Source: an uncultured Clostridia bacterium (GTDB taxonomy: Bacteria > Bacillota > Clostridia > UBA1381). Taken from it: 64,000 nucleotides of DNA. Shown in pieces: positions 1-6,627 of this stretch. The position numbers and the translations under genes were made by a program. Position 1 is the first letter of the stretch. Each line of letters starts with the position of its first letter. Where the stretch lies: contig CAKSOE010000005.1 in NCBI GenBank assembly GCA_934476675.1, forward strand, positions 1 to 64,000, given 5' to 3'. The notes under the pieces were generated by a model that saw only the letters and a program-made list of their open reading frames with translations, made no database searches and was not told where the DNA came from.

Positions 1-70
1 TTCATTTGCATCGCCTCCTGAACCTATTGTAACATTTTGGTTCGACGGTGTAAATGTGTGTATCATTTGA

Positions 71-244
71 CGCTTACAGAAATACAAATATTCATATACT
101 TATAACTTCGGACACACAAAGGATGTGTTAATAGAGCTTTCTGCTAACTCAATCCGAATCACGGCAATGCTAAAAAAATTATATGATAAATTTGATGAGA
201 ATTATGTAGCTAATTTGAAGAAAAAAGCCGGAGAAATTATGTGA
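71..244 (+). pseudogene. C-terminal gene remnant, unknown family
   Basis: An open frame without a start codon runs from just after an in-frame TGA at 68-70 to a TGA at 242-244. It reads like a real protein end: a lysine-rich amphipathic stretch around 'ELSANSIRITAMLKKLYDKF' closing in 'KKKAGEIM'. No ribosome binding site or start was found, so I read it as the 3' end of a decayed or truncated gene. The family was not recognised. The frame could be chance. Confidence 0.25.
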
Positions 245-492
245 AGCAAGTAGGCAACTTTCTTAATTTTGAAAATTTTCAGTTGATGACAATATTCTAT
301 TGGGTAAATATTTAAAACAGGCTTGCTAATTATCTATGCTTCAATTAAAGCAGCGTTAGAAGTACCTATGACACGGAAAAATTAAAAATGCACAAGGCGG
401 CGGATTGTATCAAAGCTATTCACCTTTTCCATATCGAGTGTTCTTACAGAACTTGAAAGGTTTTGTATGACACTCGGTTTTTTATTGTCTTT
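245..492. other. Gene-poor, AT-rich decayed region
   Basis: No credible gene is visible on either strand. A small hairpin (CGAGTG near 437, CACTCGG near 471) followed by a T-rich stretch at 476-485 may be a relic terminator on the plus strand. The flanking remnants suggest this is scar DNA from a lost accessory element. Confidence 0.3.
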
Positions 493-735
493 TTAACTTG
501 CACAAGCGGCAAAATGAACATCTGCGCCCTGTCTTGTATGTACCGAAACATTATTTTCGGGTAGCTTTTCAAGGTCGGGTATTTCAATATTGCCTATGGT
601 GTTATAATGTTTAATTTTCGCGTGATTTTTTCTTGTTTGTCTCAAAATTTCCGCAGATTTATGCCATTATTGTCCTTTTTCGAACTTACCATCCTTATTG
701 GAACGGGGATTTTCGTCATTATTAAAAAAGTGCAT
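493..735 (-). pseudogene. Small reverse-strand gene remnant with an in-frame stop
   Basis: Read on the minus strand from ATG at 735 to TAA at 493-495, about 80 codons with one internal TAA after 'KFEKGQ'. The same frame is protein-like on both sides of the stop: a charged stretch 'NNDENPRSNKDGKFEKG', then 'KSAEILRQTRKNHAKIKHYN', then 'IEIPDLEKLPENNVSVHTRQ' and a C-terminus near 'GADVHFAACAS'. Continuity across the stop indicates a gene broken by a nonsense change. No ribosome binding site is evident before the ATG. I do not recognise the family. It lies antisense to a plus-strand open frame (607-870), which I reject. Confidence 0.35.
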
Positions 736-844
736 TATGAGGAAAAGCATACCGGTTGTACGGTTGTGTTAAATATATTTTTATTGTATCATTACGCTTT
801 ACTGCTGTCTATTTCAATTTTTTTCGAAAAATTTAAAAAAACTC

Positions 845-873
845 TTGACAAAACGGGTTTACTGTTGTAAACT
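845..873 (+). promoter_or_regulatory. Promoter of the blaI-like operon
   Basis: TTGACA (845-850), a 17-nt spacer and TAAACT (868-873) form a near-consensus vegetative promoter. It ends about 40 nt before the GTG start of the BlaI-type repressor at 917. The dyad at 857-872 lies across the spacer and -10, the expected arrangement for autorepression. Confidence 0.65.
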
Positions 874-895
874 GATATTGAGATTACACGTGTAA
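857..895. promoter_or_regulatory. Two inverted repeats, likely BlaI-type operators
   Basis: Two dyads lie in tandem. GTTTAC-N4-GTAAAC at 857-872 overlaps the promoter -10, and the perfect palindrome TTACACGTGTAA is at 884-895 just downstream. BlaI/MecI repressors bind TACA/TGTA dyads as dimers, and both sites carry ACA/TGT or TAC/GTA half-sites. Binding by the product of the adjacent gene is inference. Confidence 0.5.
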
Positions 896-916
896 CCTAA
901 CAAGGAGGTATGTTTT

Positions 917-1288
917 GTGAAAGAAGAAATTAACGTTTCGGATGCGGAATGGAAGGTGCTGGAGATTTTGTGGAGCAATCCGGGGAGTCTTATTGGTGAA
1001 ATCCGTGATTCTTTAAGTGACAGCGGCTGGAGCTATTCCACAATAAAAACCCTGGTTCTGCGGCTTACGCAAAAGGGTGTTTTGCGCTATGAAAATTCCG
1101 ATAAAGGGAGGGCATACTATCCTGCCATCAGCGAGGAAAGCCTCAAAAGCAGGGAAACACAACATTTTATCGACCGAATTTATAACGGTTCAGTAAAGAT
1201 GATGTTTGCAAGTCTCGTTAAGGACAGCAATCTGTCCAAGAACGATGCGGAGGAGCTGATGCAGCTTGTGGACAAAATGGAGGATTGA
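917..1288 (+). CDS. BlaI/MecI/CopY-family transcriptional repressor
   Basis: A 123-residue winged-helix repressor of the BlaI/MecI/CopY (Penicillinase_R) family, matching the usual length. The N-terminal 'VSDAEWKVLEILWSNPG' and 'STIKTLVLRLTQKGVL' are the recognisable family signatures, and the C-terminal half carries the dimerisation helices. The start is GTG at 917 with GGAGGT upstream. It precedes an M56 membrane peptidase gene, the classic BlaI-BlaR1 pairing in which the peptidase relays an outside signal that ends with repressor cleavage. It probably represses its own promoter through the dyads at 857-895. What it senses is unknown: the partner has no beta-lactam-binding domain, so beta-lactam sensing should not be assumed. 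Confidence 0.9.
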   Translation: MKEEINVSDAEWKVLEILWSNPGSLIGEIRDSLSDSGWSYSTIKTLVLRLTQKGVLRYENSDKGRAYYPAISEESLKSRETQHFIDRIYNGSVKMMFASLVKDSNLSKNDAEELMQLVDKMED

Positions 1289-1290
1289 TT

Positions 1291-2646
1291 ATGAACAGTA
1301 TACTGTATTCCGCATTTATTTCACTGGCGGTCAAAATGACTGTTATAACGGCTTTTGTAATGCTGATTAAAACGGTGTTTAAGACAAAGCTTTCGGCAAA
1401 AGCACATTGCCTTATATGGTGCATATTGGGCATACAGCTTGTGTTTTGCTTAGGCAGCGTAAGTATTCCGGCAAAAACAAGCATATACAACGCCGTCGGC
1501 AGCTTTGCGGACGACAGGGTGAGCAATGCGGTGAAAAACGTAGATGTGAGGAATATAATCGTTTTTGTATGGATAGGCGGTGCAGCGGCTTTATCCGCAT
1601 GGTACGGCGCGGTGTTTTTCAGGTACAGGCATAAAATAGGCAGCTATGAAAAGGCAGAAGGCGCAGAAACGCTTTTTCAGCTGCGGAGCGTGAAGAACGC
1701 TCTGGAAATAAATACGGATATTACGGTGCGCTACGGCGAAAATGCGCAAATGATAGACAGTACGGTGATTATCCCAAAAGGCTATTCGCCCGATGAGGAA
1801 TATCAGATTTTACTGCATGAGCTGTGCCACTACCGCAGCCGCGATAATTTTAAGCTTTGGGCGGCGCTTGCGGTTGTCTGCCTTAACTGGTTCAATCCCG
1901 TTATATGGCTTGCATTCGGAAAATTCCGTTCCGATATAGAAATGCTCTGTGATGACCGTGTTTTAAAGCTGACCGACAGCAAAAAGGAGTATGCGCGCGT
2001 TTTGGTGAAAAGCGCAGCTGTAAGGAGCAGATTTGTACCCGGTGCGGCATCGGTACATAACGGCAAAAATGAGGTGTTTAAGCGAGTAAAGCGCATTGCG
2101 GCTTGGAAACGCAAAAAGCCCGTATGGGCGGCGGCAGCTGCCTGCGCGTGCGTTACGGTTTCGTGTCTGTGCCTTACGGATGCAGTTTCCGTTGCGGTGG
2201 AAAGTACGATTGACATTTCCGCAACACCGCAGCCTGTGAAAATCTCGGAGATTATCCCGATTCCGTCCGCAACGCCCGAACCCACGGCAGAGCCGACGAC
2301 TGTGCCGTCCTCTGCCCCCGAACGCACGGCGCGTCCGCAAAAACGTACAGCCCCCGCACCGGAGGTGCAGCAGCGGCAAAGCGCTGCTCCGGCTGCAAAG
2401 CAGCCGGCTGAGGCGCCGGTTGCGGAGACGGTTGAACCGTCCGCTATGCCCCAAACAAAAACGGAATCCTCCGAAAAACCCACCATAGGCGAGGAACGCG
2501 ACGCAGTGTATTCGGCTATGGGTGAACCGGAAAGCGTCAGTTCAAACGGCAGCAAGGAGATCTATAAGCTTGACGACGGCAGAACGGCGGTTTTGCAGTA
2601 CGATGGCGATACTCTCGAAAACGGCTACATAATTAATGAGGAATAA
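1291..2646 (+). CDS. BlaR1-like M56 membrane peptidase with atypical C-terminal domain
   Basis: A polytopic membrane zinc peptidase of family M56. The motif HELCH lies near residue 176 after three membrane segments. A further segment follows ('AALAVVCLNWFNPVIWLAF'), then another near residue 280. After a long Pro/Ala/Thr-rich linker (residues ~310-400) comes a ~48-residue C-terminal module ending 'NGYIINEE', where BlaR1 would have its penicillin-binding sensor. I chose ATG 1291 with GGAGG at 1279-1283; a TTG at 1285 is also in frame. It directly follows the BlaI-type gene. The C-terminal module is repeated almost exactly in the next gene, which implies recent duplication and perhaps a shared ligand. 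The protease and anti-repressor role is inferred from the family. Confidence 0.85.
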   Translation: MNSILYSAFISLAVKMTVITAFVMLIKTVFKTKLSAKAHCLIWCILGIQLVFCLGSVSIPAKTSIYNAVGSFADDRVSNAVKNVDVRNIIVFVWIGGAAALSAWYGAVFFRYRHKIGSYEKAEGAETLFQLRSVKNALEINTDITVRYGENAQMIDSTVIIPKGYSPDEEYQILLHELCHYRSRDNFKLWAALAVVCLNWFNPVIWLAFGKFRSDIEMLCDDRVLKLTDSKKEYARVLVKSAAVRSRFVPGAASVHNGKNEVFKRVKRIAAWKRKKPVWAAAAACACVTVSCLCLTDAVSVAVESTIDISATPQPVKISEIIPIPSATPEPTAEPTTVPSSAPERTARPQKRTAPAPEVQQRQSAAPAAKQPAEAPVAETVEPSAMPQTKTESSEKPTIGEERDAVYSAMGEPESVSSNGSKEIYKLDDGRTAVLQYDGDTLENGYIINEE

Positions 2647-2663
2647 AATGTACAGGCAGATAG

Positions 2664-2842
2664 AGCCTTCCCCTTTGAGGGGAAGGGGGACCGCTTGCGG
2701 TGGATGAGGTATTAAAGCAGTGCTTACCGTGAAAATAACACCTCATCAGTCACTGCGTGACAGTTTCCCCCGTCGACGCTGCGCAAAACTACGTTTTGCT
2801 ATGCTGCAACACTCTGTGTTGCTCACCTCTAAGGGAAAGCCC
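2664..2842. repeat. Imperfect inverted-repeat element (MITE-like)
   Basis: The two ends are inverted copies: AGCCTTCCCCTTTGAGG at the left and the complement of CTCTAAGGGAAAGCC at the right. Internal arms are also inverted, around GGATGAGGT (left, ~2702) and ACCTCATC (right, ~2742). The whole would fold into a long hairpin in either strand. No coding potential is seen. The pattern resembles small non-autonomous repeats dispersed in Clostridia, but only one copy lies in this window, so repetition is not shown here. Confidence 0.5.
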
Positions 2843-2878
2843 AAATGCCGGATAAAAGGATAGAATAGGAGAATTGCT

Positions 2879-3127
2879 ATGAAAGGGATAATAATTTCAA
2901 TATGTGTGCTGACGGCGTTTTGTGCGCCGTCGGTACGGGCGGCGGACATAAACGCGGTAATGTCCGTTGCCATGGGAACTTCACGCGGTGACGTTTATGC
3001 CGTGATAGGCAATGCCGACACAATTTCTTCAAACGGCTTGAAGAATATTTACACGCTCAATGACGGCAGAACGGCGGTTTTGCAGTATGCCGGCGACACT
3101 CTCAAACACGGCTATATACTAAACTGA
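2879..3127 (+). CDS. Small secreted protein sharing the C-terminal module of the M56 peptidase
   Basis: 82 residues: a signal peptide (residues 1-21, 'MKGIIISICVLTAFCAPSVR'), then one compact module. The core 'DGRTAVLQYAGDTLKHGYIL' matches 'DGRTAVLQYDGDTLENGYII' in the upstream peptidase, and the DNA is also nearly identical there. The fold may be SmpA/OmlA (BamE)-like, judged from the 'GxxxxxVYAVIGNADTISSN' pattern. The start is ATG 2879 with an AGGAG-type site upstream. Lying between the M56 peptidase and an SLH-domain gene, it may be a soluble partner, decoy or ligand analogue for the peptidase. That role is speculation; secretion and the duplication are visible in the sequence. Confidence 0.75.
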   Translation: MKGIIISICVLTAFCAPSVRAADINAVMSVAMGTSRGDVYAVIGNADTISSNGLKNIYTLNDGRTAVLQYAGDTLKHGYILN

Positions 3128-3147
3128 GGAAAGGAACGGTTATAAAT

Positions 3148-5511
3148 ATGAAAAAAACAATATTAAGTATCGGCGCAGTTATTACCGCTCTTGCAGTGAC
3201 GGCTTCGGGCACGTGTGCAAAGGCGTGGATTCAGCTTTCAAAATGGGCATACAATGACGTCAGCTCCTACGTGAGCGAGGGTCTGCTGCCCGAAAAGCTC
3301 GAAAATGTATCGGATTTCACACAGCCGATAAATCGCATGGACTTTTGTGAGGCTTTATACTCGGCTCTTAAAAAAGCGAGTATAATAAACGATTCATTAT
3401 ACTATTTTGAGGACTGCCCCGGAAATGAGGCTGTAAATTCTCTCGGTGCAAACTATATAGTATCGGGAGTGCGAGAGGAAGAGGGCGAACACGGTCAGAC
3501 AATACACTATTTTGCGCCGGAGGAAAATATAACGCGCCAGGACGCGGCGGTTATTCTCGACAATGCCGCAGAAAAATATGCATCGCCCGGCTGGTTCGGC
3601 GACAAAAGCGGCAATATGACAGAGTTTGTTTCCGCACCGCAGGATTATGATGATATTTCGGACTATGCGCAGACGGCGGTTAATCACCTTATGTTTAACA
3701 GGATTATGAACTGCATGGGCGACAACAAATTTATGCCGAAAGAAAATCTTACAATAGAACAGGCAGTGTGCATAATAAGCAGGTTTTACCGAATGTTACC
3801 CACAGCGCCTCCGGCAGACGGCAGCAATATTCATTCGGACGGCGAGGCTCTTGTACAGACCTACGCCAACGGCGTTACCGAAACAAAAGTCGGCGCACTG
3901 CTTAAAATCGGCAATTATATGGAATTTGAAACGGATATATATTCAAATATTTTCTGCGCAACCAACAACGGAAACGTAATTATAACCGCACAGAACTATA
4001 ACGATGCGTCCGAGGTTTACAATGCGGCGGATAAAAAGCTTTTGTTCACCGTTCCGTATAATGTTTTTAAGACCGATGACCGTTATATTTACACTAAATC
4101 CTCAAAAATAGGGCCTATGAGCTACGGACTTTACGATTACAGCGGAAAAGAGGTTTTAAAGCCGGAATACAGCTTAGATGAGATTGATTATCTTATTGCA
4201 AACAATTTCACACCTCCGCAGGAGGAAAAGCGCGCGGCGGACGGCTGGATATACTATGCCGACTGGACCGACGGTGGCAAAATGTACAAGGTTGACACAA
4301 ACGGTGAAAACAGGCAAAAGCTTTCCGATAACGATTGCTTTAATATCAAATATTATGACGGCTGGCTGTATTACTCGATACGCGGCGAGGACGAAAACAA
4401 GCTGTTCTGCATAAAGGCTGACGGAACGTGTGAGGAAAGGCTGAGCGATAACAGGGCGCGCCTGGCAGATTACGACGTACAACCGATGCTTGACGGATTT
4501 GTATTTGCCATATCTGACAACGTCAGCCTCACGCACGTGGGCGAGTACGTTATTTACACAGAGAACTGCGGAGAAAGCAGATTTGAAAACAACATTATGG
4601 CTGTCAGACATACTCCCGACGGAACGGAGAAAAAGGAGCTTTTGTCAAATACCACCGGTGCAGCTGTACTGCCGGTCGATGATTCGCGTGCGCTGATGAG
4701 CAGCATAACAAAGCTCGGCGATATAGTTGAGCGAAAGGTTTATCTGTGGGACGGCGAAACAACAAAATGTATAAGCGGTTCGCTTATTGTAACAAGTTAT
4801 ATGTTTGACCGCGATAAGGAAAAGGTTATTTACAAAACGAAGGGCGGCAAATACTACGAAAGCGGACTTGACGGTAAAGAGCCTGTGCCGTCCGATTATA
4901 AAGAGCCGGAGGAAGAACCGTATGATCCCGCGGTGTTTAAAAGACCGTATAAGAACACATCTTTGTGCGAGGAGATAAGCGATGATACCTACCAAATAAA
5001 GAGAGAATACACGCTTTACGATGATGATTATACGAAGGATTTTATGGAGCTGTATGTGGAATCCGGCGGCGAAAAACGTACTATTGCGTCTGGCAGACAC
5101 GTCAGCGCTTACCGTACCGGAAATATGGTCTACTGCCTGGTATATCCGCAGAGTTCAAGCATAAACACGGAGCTTTGCTCATATAATCTGGAAACCGGTA
5201 AATATACGCTGATTTCGGATACCGTGCGTACCGGTCTGCGTACGGGAGACGGTTGGATGATGTATACCGCAAATACGTTTAATATGTGCATTGCAAGAGA
5301 CGGCGGCGAAAAAACCGCCGAGGTTTATCCTAACAAGGGATTTTACCGTTACGGAGAATTGAAATATCTTATATTAGATAACAAAGGCAGACTTGTAAAG
5401 GTTGACACCAACGGCAATCTCTTTGCCGTAACCGGAGAACAGTCAAATTATTTCCAGTATGTAAAGAATGGTGAGAAGTCGTCTGACCGAAAGGTTTTCG
5501 GCTGGGAATAA
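3148..5511 (+). CDS. S-layer homology protein with DUF5050-type beta-propeller
   Basis: 787 residues, exported. A signal peptide (residues 1-25) is followed by three SLH-like repeats (~30-75, ~88-150, ~165-220) with typical 'ITRQDAAVILDNAAEKY' and 'LTIEQAVCIISRFYRM' signatures. These normally anchor proteins to pyruvylated secondary cell-wall polymer. The rest (~240-780) is beta-rich with 'DGWIYYADWTDGGKMYKVDT' and 'KYYDGWLYYSIRGEDENKLF' repeats typical of DUF5050 propellers. It starts 20 nt after the small secreted gene and is probably the last gene of the BlaI-controlled operon. The ligand or function of the propeller is unknown. SLH1 is somewhat degenerate. Confidence 0.8.
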   Translation: MKKTILSIGAVITALAVTASGTCAKAWIQLSKWAYNDVSSYVSEGLLPEKLENVSDFTQPINRMDFCEALYSALKKASIINDSLYYFEDCPGNEAVNSLGANYIVSGVREEEGEHGQTIHYFAPEENITRQDAAVILDNAAEKYASPGWFGDKSGNMTEFVSAPQDYDDISDYAQTAVNHLMFNRIMNCMGDNKFMPKENLTIEQAVCIISRFYRMLPTAPPADGSNIHSDGEALVQTYANGVTETKVGALLKIGNYMEFETDIYSNIFCATNNGNVIITAQNYNDASEVYNAADKKLLFTVPYNVFKTDDRYIYTKSSKIGPMSYGLYDYSGKEVLKPEYSLDEIDYLIANNFTPPQEEKRAADGWIYYADWTDGGKMYKVDTNGENRQKLSDNDCFNIKYYDGWLYYSIRGEDENKLFCIKADGTCEERLSDNRARLADYDVQPMLDGFVFAISDNVSLTHVGEYVIYTENCGESRFENNIMAVRHTPDGTEKKELLSNTTGAAVLPVDDSRALMSSITKLGDIVERKVYLWDGETTKCISGSLIVTSYMFDRDKEKVIYKTKGGKYYESGLDGKEPVPSDYKEPEEEPYDPAVFKRPYKNTSLCEEISDDTYQIKREYTLYDDDYTKDFMELYVESGGEKRTIASGRHVSAYRTGNMVYCLVYPQSSSINTELCSYNLETGKYTLISDTVRTGLRTGDGWMMYTANTFNMCIARDGGEKTAEVYPNKGFYRYGELKYLILDNKGRLVKVDTNGNLFAVTGEQSNYFQYVKNGEKSSDRKVFGWE

Positions 5512-5741
5512 GGGCTGCATAATTTTCTTCACTACAACTATTGACAAAGAGCCTCGAATACCAGAGGGGGGCAATGCACCTTGAAACTGCCGATATTTTG
5601 CCAAATTGTGTGCAGGGGGGGTGCAAACCGCAGCTCCTCTGTTGCCAACCGGTGATTCGATAGGCACAAAATTGTGGCTGAAATACAAAAAATCGCTTGA
5701 TTTCAAGCGATTTTTCTTGTATCAACTTTATCGTTGACCTA
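5512..5741. other. Intergenic spacer between SLH gene and tRNA cluster
   Basis: No gene was recognised. It contains two G-runs near 5566 and 5616 and, at its right end, a terminator hairpin shared by the converging units. Confidence 0.4.
5686..5718. terminator. Bidirectional intrinsic terminator
   Basis: AAATCGCTTGA and TCAAGCGATTT form a strong stem flanked by an A-run on the left and a T-run on the right. It would end the plus-strand SLH operon and the minus-strand tRNA transcript that converge here. Confidence 0.8.
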
Positions 5742-5817
5742 TGGTCGGAGTGACAGGACTTGAACCTGCGGCATCACGCCCCCCAGACGTGTGCGCTACC
5801 AACTGCGCTACACCCCG
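5742..5817 (-). tRNA. tRNA-Pro (anticodon GGG)
   Basis: The complement folds as a 76-nt cloverleaf with a 3' CCA encoded at 5742-5744. The anticodon stem is CACGT/GCGTG around loop CTGGGGG, giving anticodon GGG. The acceptor CGGGGTG pairs with CACTCCG by one G-T pair and otherwise standard pairs. Confidence 0.93.
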
Positions 5818-5825
5818 ATTATCTG

Positions 5826-5862
5826 TTAAAAATCCGTATATCCGAAGATATACGGATTTTTT
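5826..5862. terminator. Hairpin terminator between two tRNA-Pro genes
   Basis: AAATCCGTATATC and GATATACGGATTTT form a 12-bp stem with A/T runs on both sides. On the minus strand it lies directly after tRNA-Pro(CGG), so the downstream tRNA-Pro(GGG) may be expressed mainly by read-through. Confidence 0.7.
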
Positions 5863-5938
5863 GGTCGGGATGACTGGATTTGAACCAGCGGCCCCTACGT
5901 CCCGAACGTAGTGCTCTACCAAACTGAGCCACATCCCG
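5862..5938 (-). tRNA. tRNA-Pro (anticodon CGG)
   Basis: The complement gives a 77-nt cloverleaf with encoded CCA. The anticodon stem CTACG/CGTAG encloses loop TTCGGGA, so the anticodon is CGG. The acceptor CGGGATG pairs with CATCCCG. Confidence 0.95.
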
Positions 5939-5942
5939 ATTA

Positions 5943-6034
5943 TGGCGGAGAAGGAGAGATTTGAACTCTCGCGCCGGTTACCCGACCTACACCCTTAGCA
6001 GGGGCGCCTCTTCGGCCTCTTGAGTACTTCTCCG
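5943..6034 (-). tRNA. tRNA-Ser (anticodon GCT)
   Basis: The complement is a 92-nt class II tRNA with a long variable arm and encoded CCA. The anticodon loop CTGCTAA gives GCT. The acceptor CGGAGAA pairs with TTCTCCG. Confidence 0.95.
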
Positions 6035-6116
6035 TAAAGAAAAACATACACACTGCCTGACTGCCGCCTTCTGATAAGCAATCACCATGTATGCAAATAC
6101 CAATATCGAATTTTAT

Positions 6117-6205
6117 TGGAGGAGAGAGCGGGATTCGAACCCGCGGACGGCGGAACCGTCACCGGTTTTCAAGACCGGCTCTTTCAACCACTCAGACATC
6201 TCTCC
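6117..6205 (-). tRNA. tRNA-Ser (anticodon TGA)
   Basis: The complement is an 89-nt class II tRNA with a long variable arm and encoded CCA. The anticodon stem CCGGT/ACCGG encloses loop CTTGAAA, giving TGA. The acceptor GGAGAGA pairs with TCTCTCC. It is the first gene of the minus-strand tRNA unit. Confidence 0.95.
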
Positions 6206-6236
6206 GAAATACAGACACTGTCTAACCGACTTTTAT

Positions 6237-6265
6237 ATTATAACAAAACAAACGATATTTGTCAA
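6237..6265 (-). promoter_or_regulatory. Consensus promoter of the minus-strand tRNA cluster
   Basis: On the minus strand, TTGACA (6265-6260), a 17-nt spacer and TATAAT (6242-6237) match the vegetative consensus exactly and sit about 30 nt upstream of tRNA-Ser(TGA). Confidence 0.9.
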
Positions 6266-6321
6266 CACTTTTTTTGCTTTTTTCTAAAAAACTTTTGGAG
6301 AAACTCAAAGATTTAAAACAC

Positions 6322-6350
6322 TTGACAAATTATAAATAGTGCAGTATAAT
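6322..6350 (+). promoter_or_regulatory. Consensus promoter of tRNA-Ala
   Basis: TTGACA (6322-6327), a 17-nt spacer and TATAAT (6345-6350) lie 36 nt upstream of the tRNA-Ala gene, divergent from the other tRNA promoter. Confidence 0.9.
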
Positions 6351-6386
6351 ATCATATTATAAAGCGGTAAAATAATTGCCGCATAT

Positions 6387-6462
6387 GGGGGTATAGCTCA
6401 GATGGGAGAGCGGTTGCTTCGCATGTAACAGGTCTGGGGTTCGAATCCCCATATCTCCACCA
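6387..6462 (+). tRNA. tRNA-Ala (anticodon CGC)
   Basis: A 76-nt cloverleaf with encoded CCA. The anticodon stem GTTGC/GTAAC encloses loop TTCGCAT, giving anticodon CGC, which reads GCG alanine codons. The acceptor GGGGGTA pairs with TATCTCC by G-C and G-T pairs. It is a single-gene unit with its own promoter and terminator. Confidence 0.92.
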
Positions 6463-6471
6463 AAATGCCGA

Positions 6472-6500
6472 CAGACCGCATAGCTATGCGGTCTGTTTTC
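6472..6500 (+). terminator. Intrinsic terminator of tRNA-Ala
   Basis: CAGACCGCATAG and CTATGCGGTCTG form a perfect stem followed by TTTTC, ten bases after the tRNA CCA end. Confidence 0.85.
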
Positions 6501-6627
6501 ATTCTTACACGTTTTTTATTATATGCGCTATGATAGAATCTTTGTTTCCGGTTTGGGGTTAAAAAATCAAAACGGATGGGTGCGCAGATTCTGTCGTTTG
6601 TAAATTTCGGTGTGATGTAATCTGATT

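Noticed and set aside
607..870. 87-residue plus-strand open frame
   Set aside because: No ribosome binding site before its ATG, it overlaps the blaI promoter region, and it is antisense to more protein-like remnant text on the minus strand. Its hydrophobic composition is what AT-rich DNA gives by chance.
1830..2555. 241-residue minus-strand open frame
   Set aside because: Fully antisense to the M56 peptidase gene, which has clear motifs; no start signals. Its Ala/Gly/Ser-rich composition comes from the complementary Pro-rich codons.
5728..5934. 68-residue minus-strand open frame
   Set aside because: It is a translation of two tRNA-Pro genes and the hairpin between them.
6087..6316. Two plus-strand open frames near tRNA-Ser
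   Set aside because: They translate the complement of tRNA-Ser(TGA) ('ERDSNPRTAEPSPVFKTG'), a known artefact.
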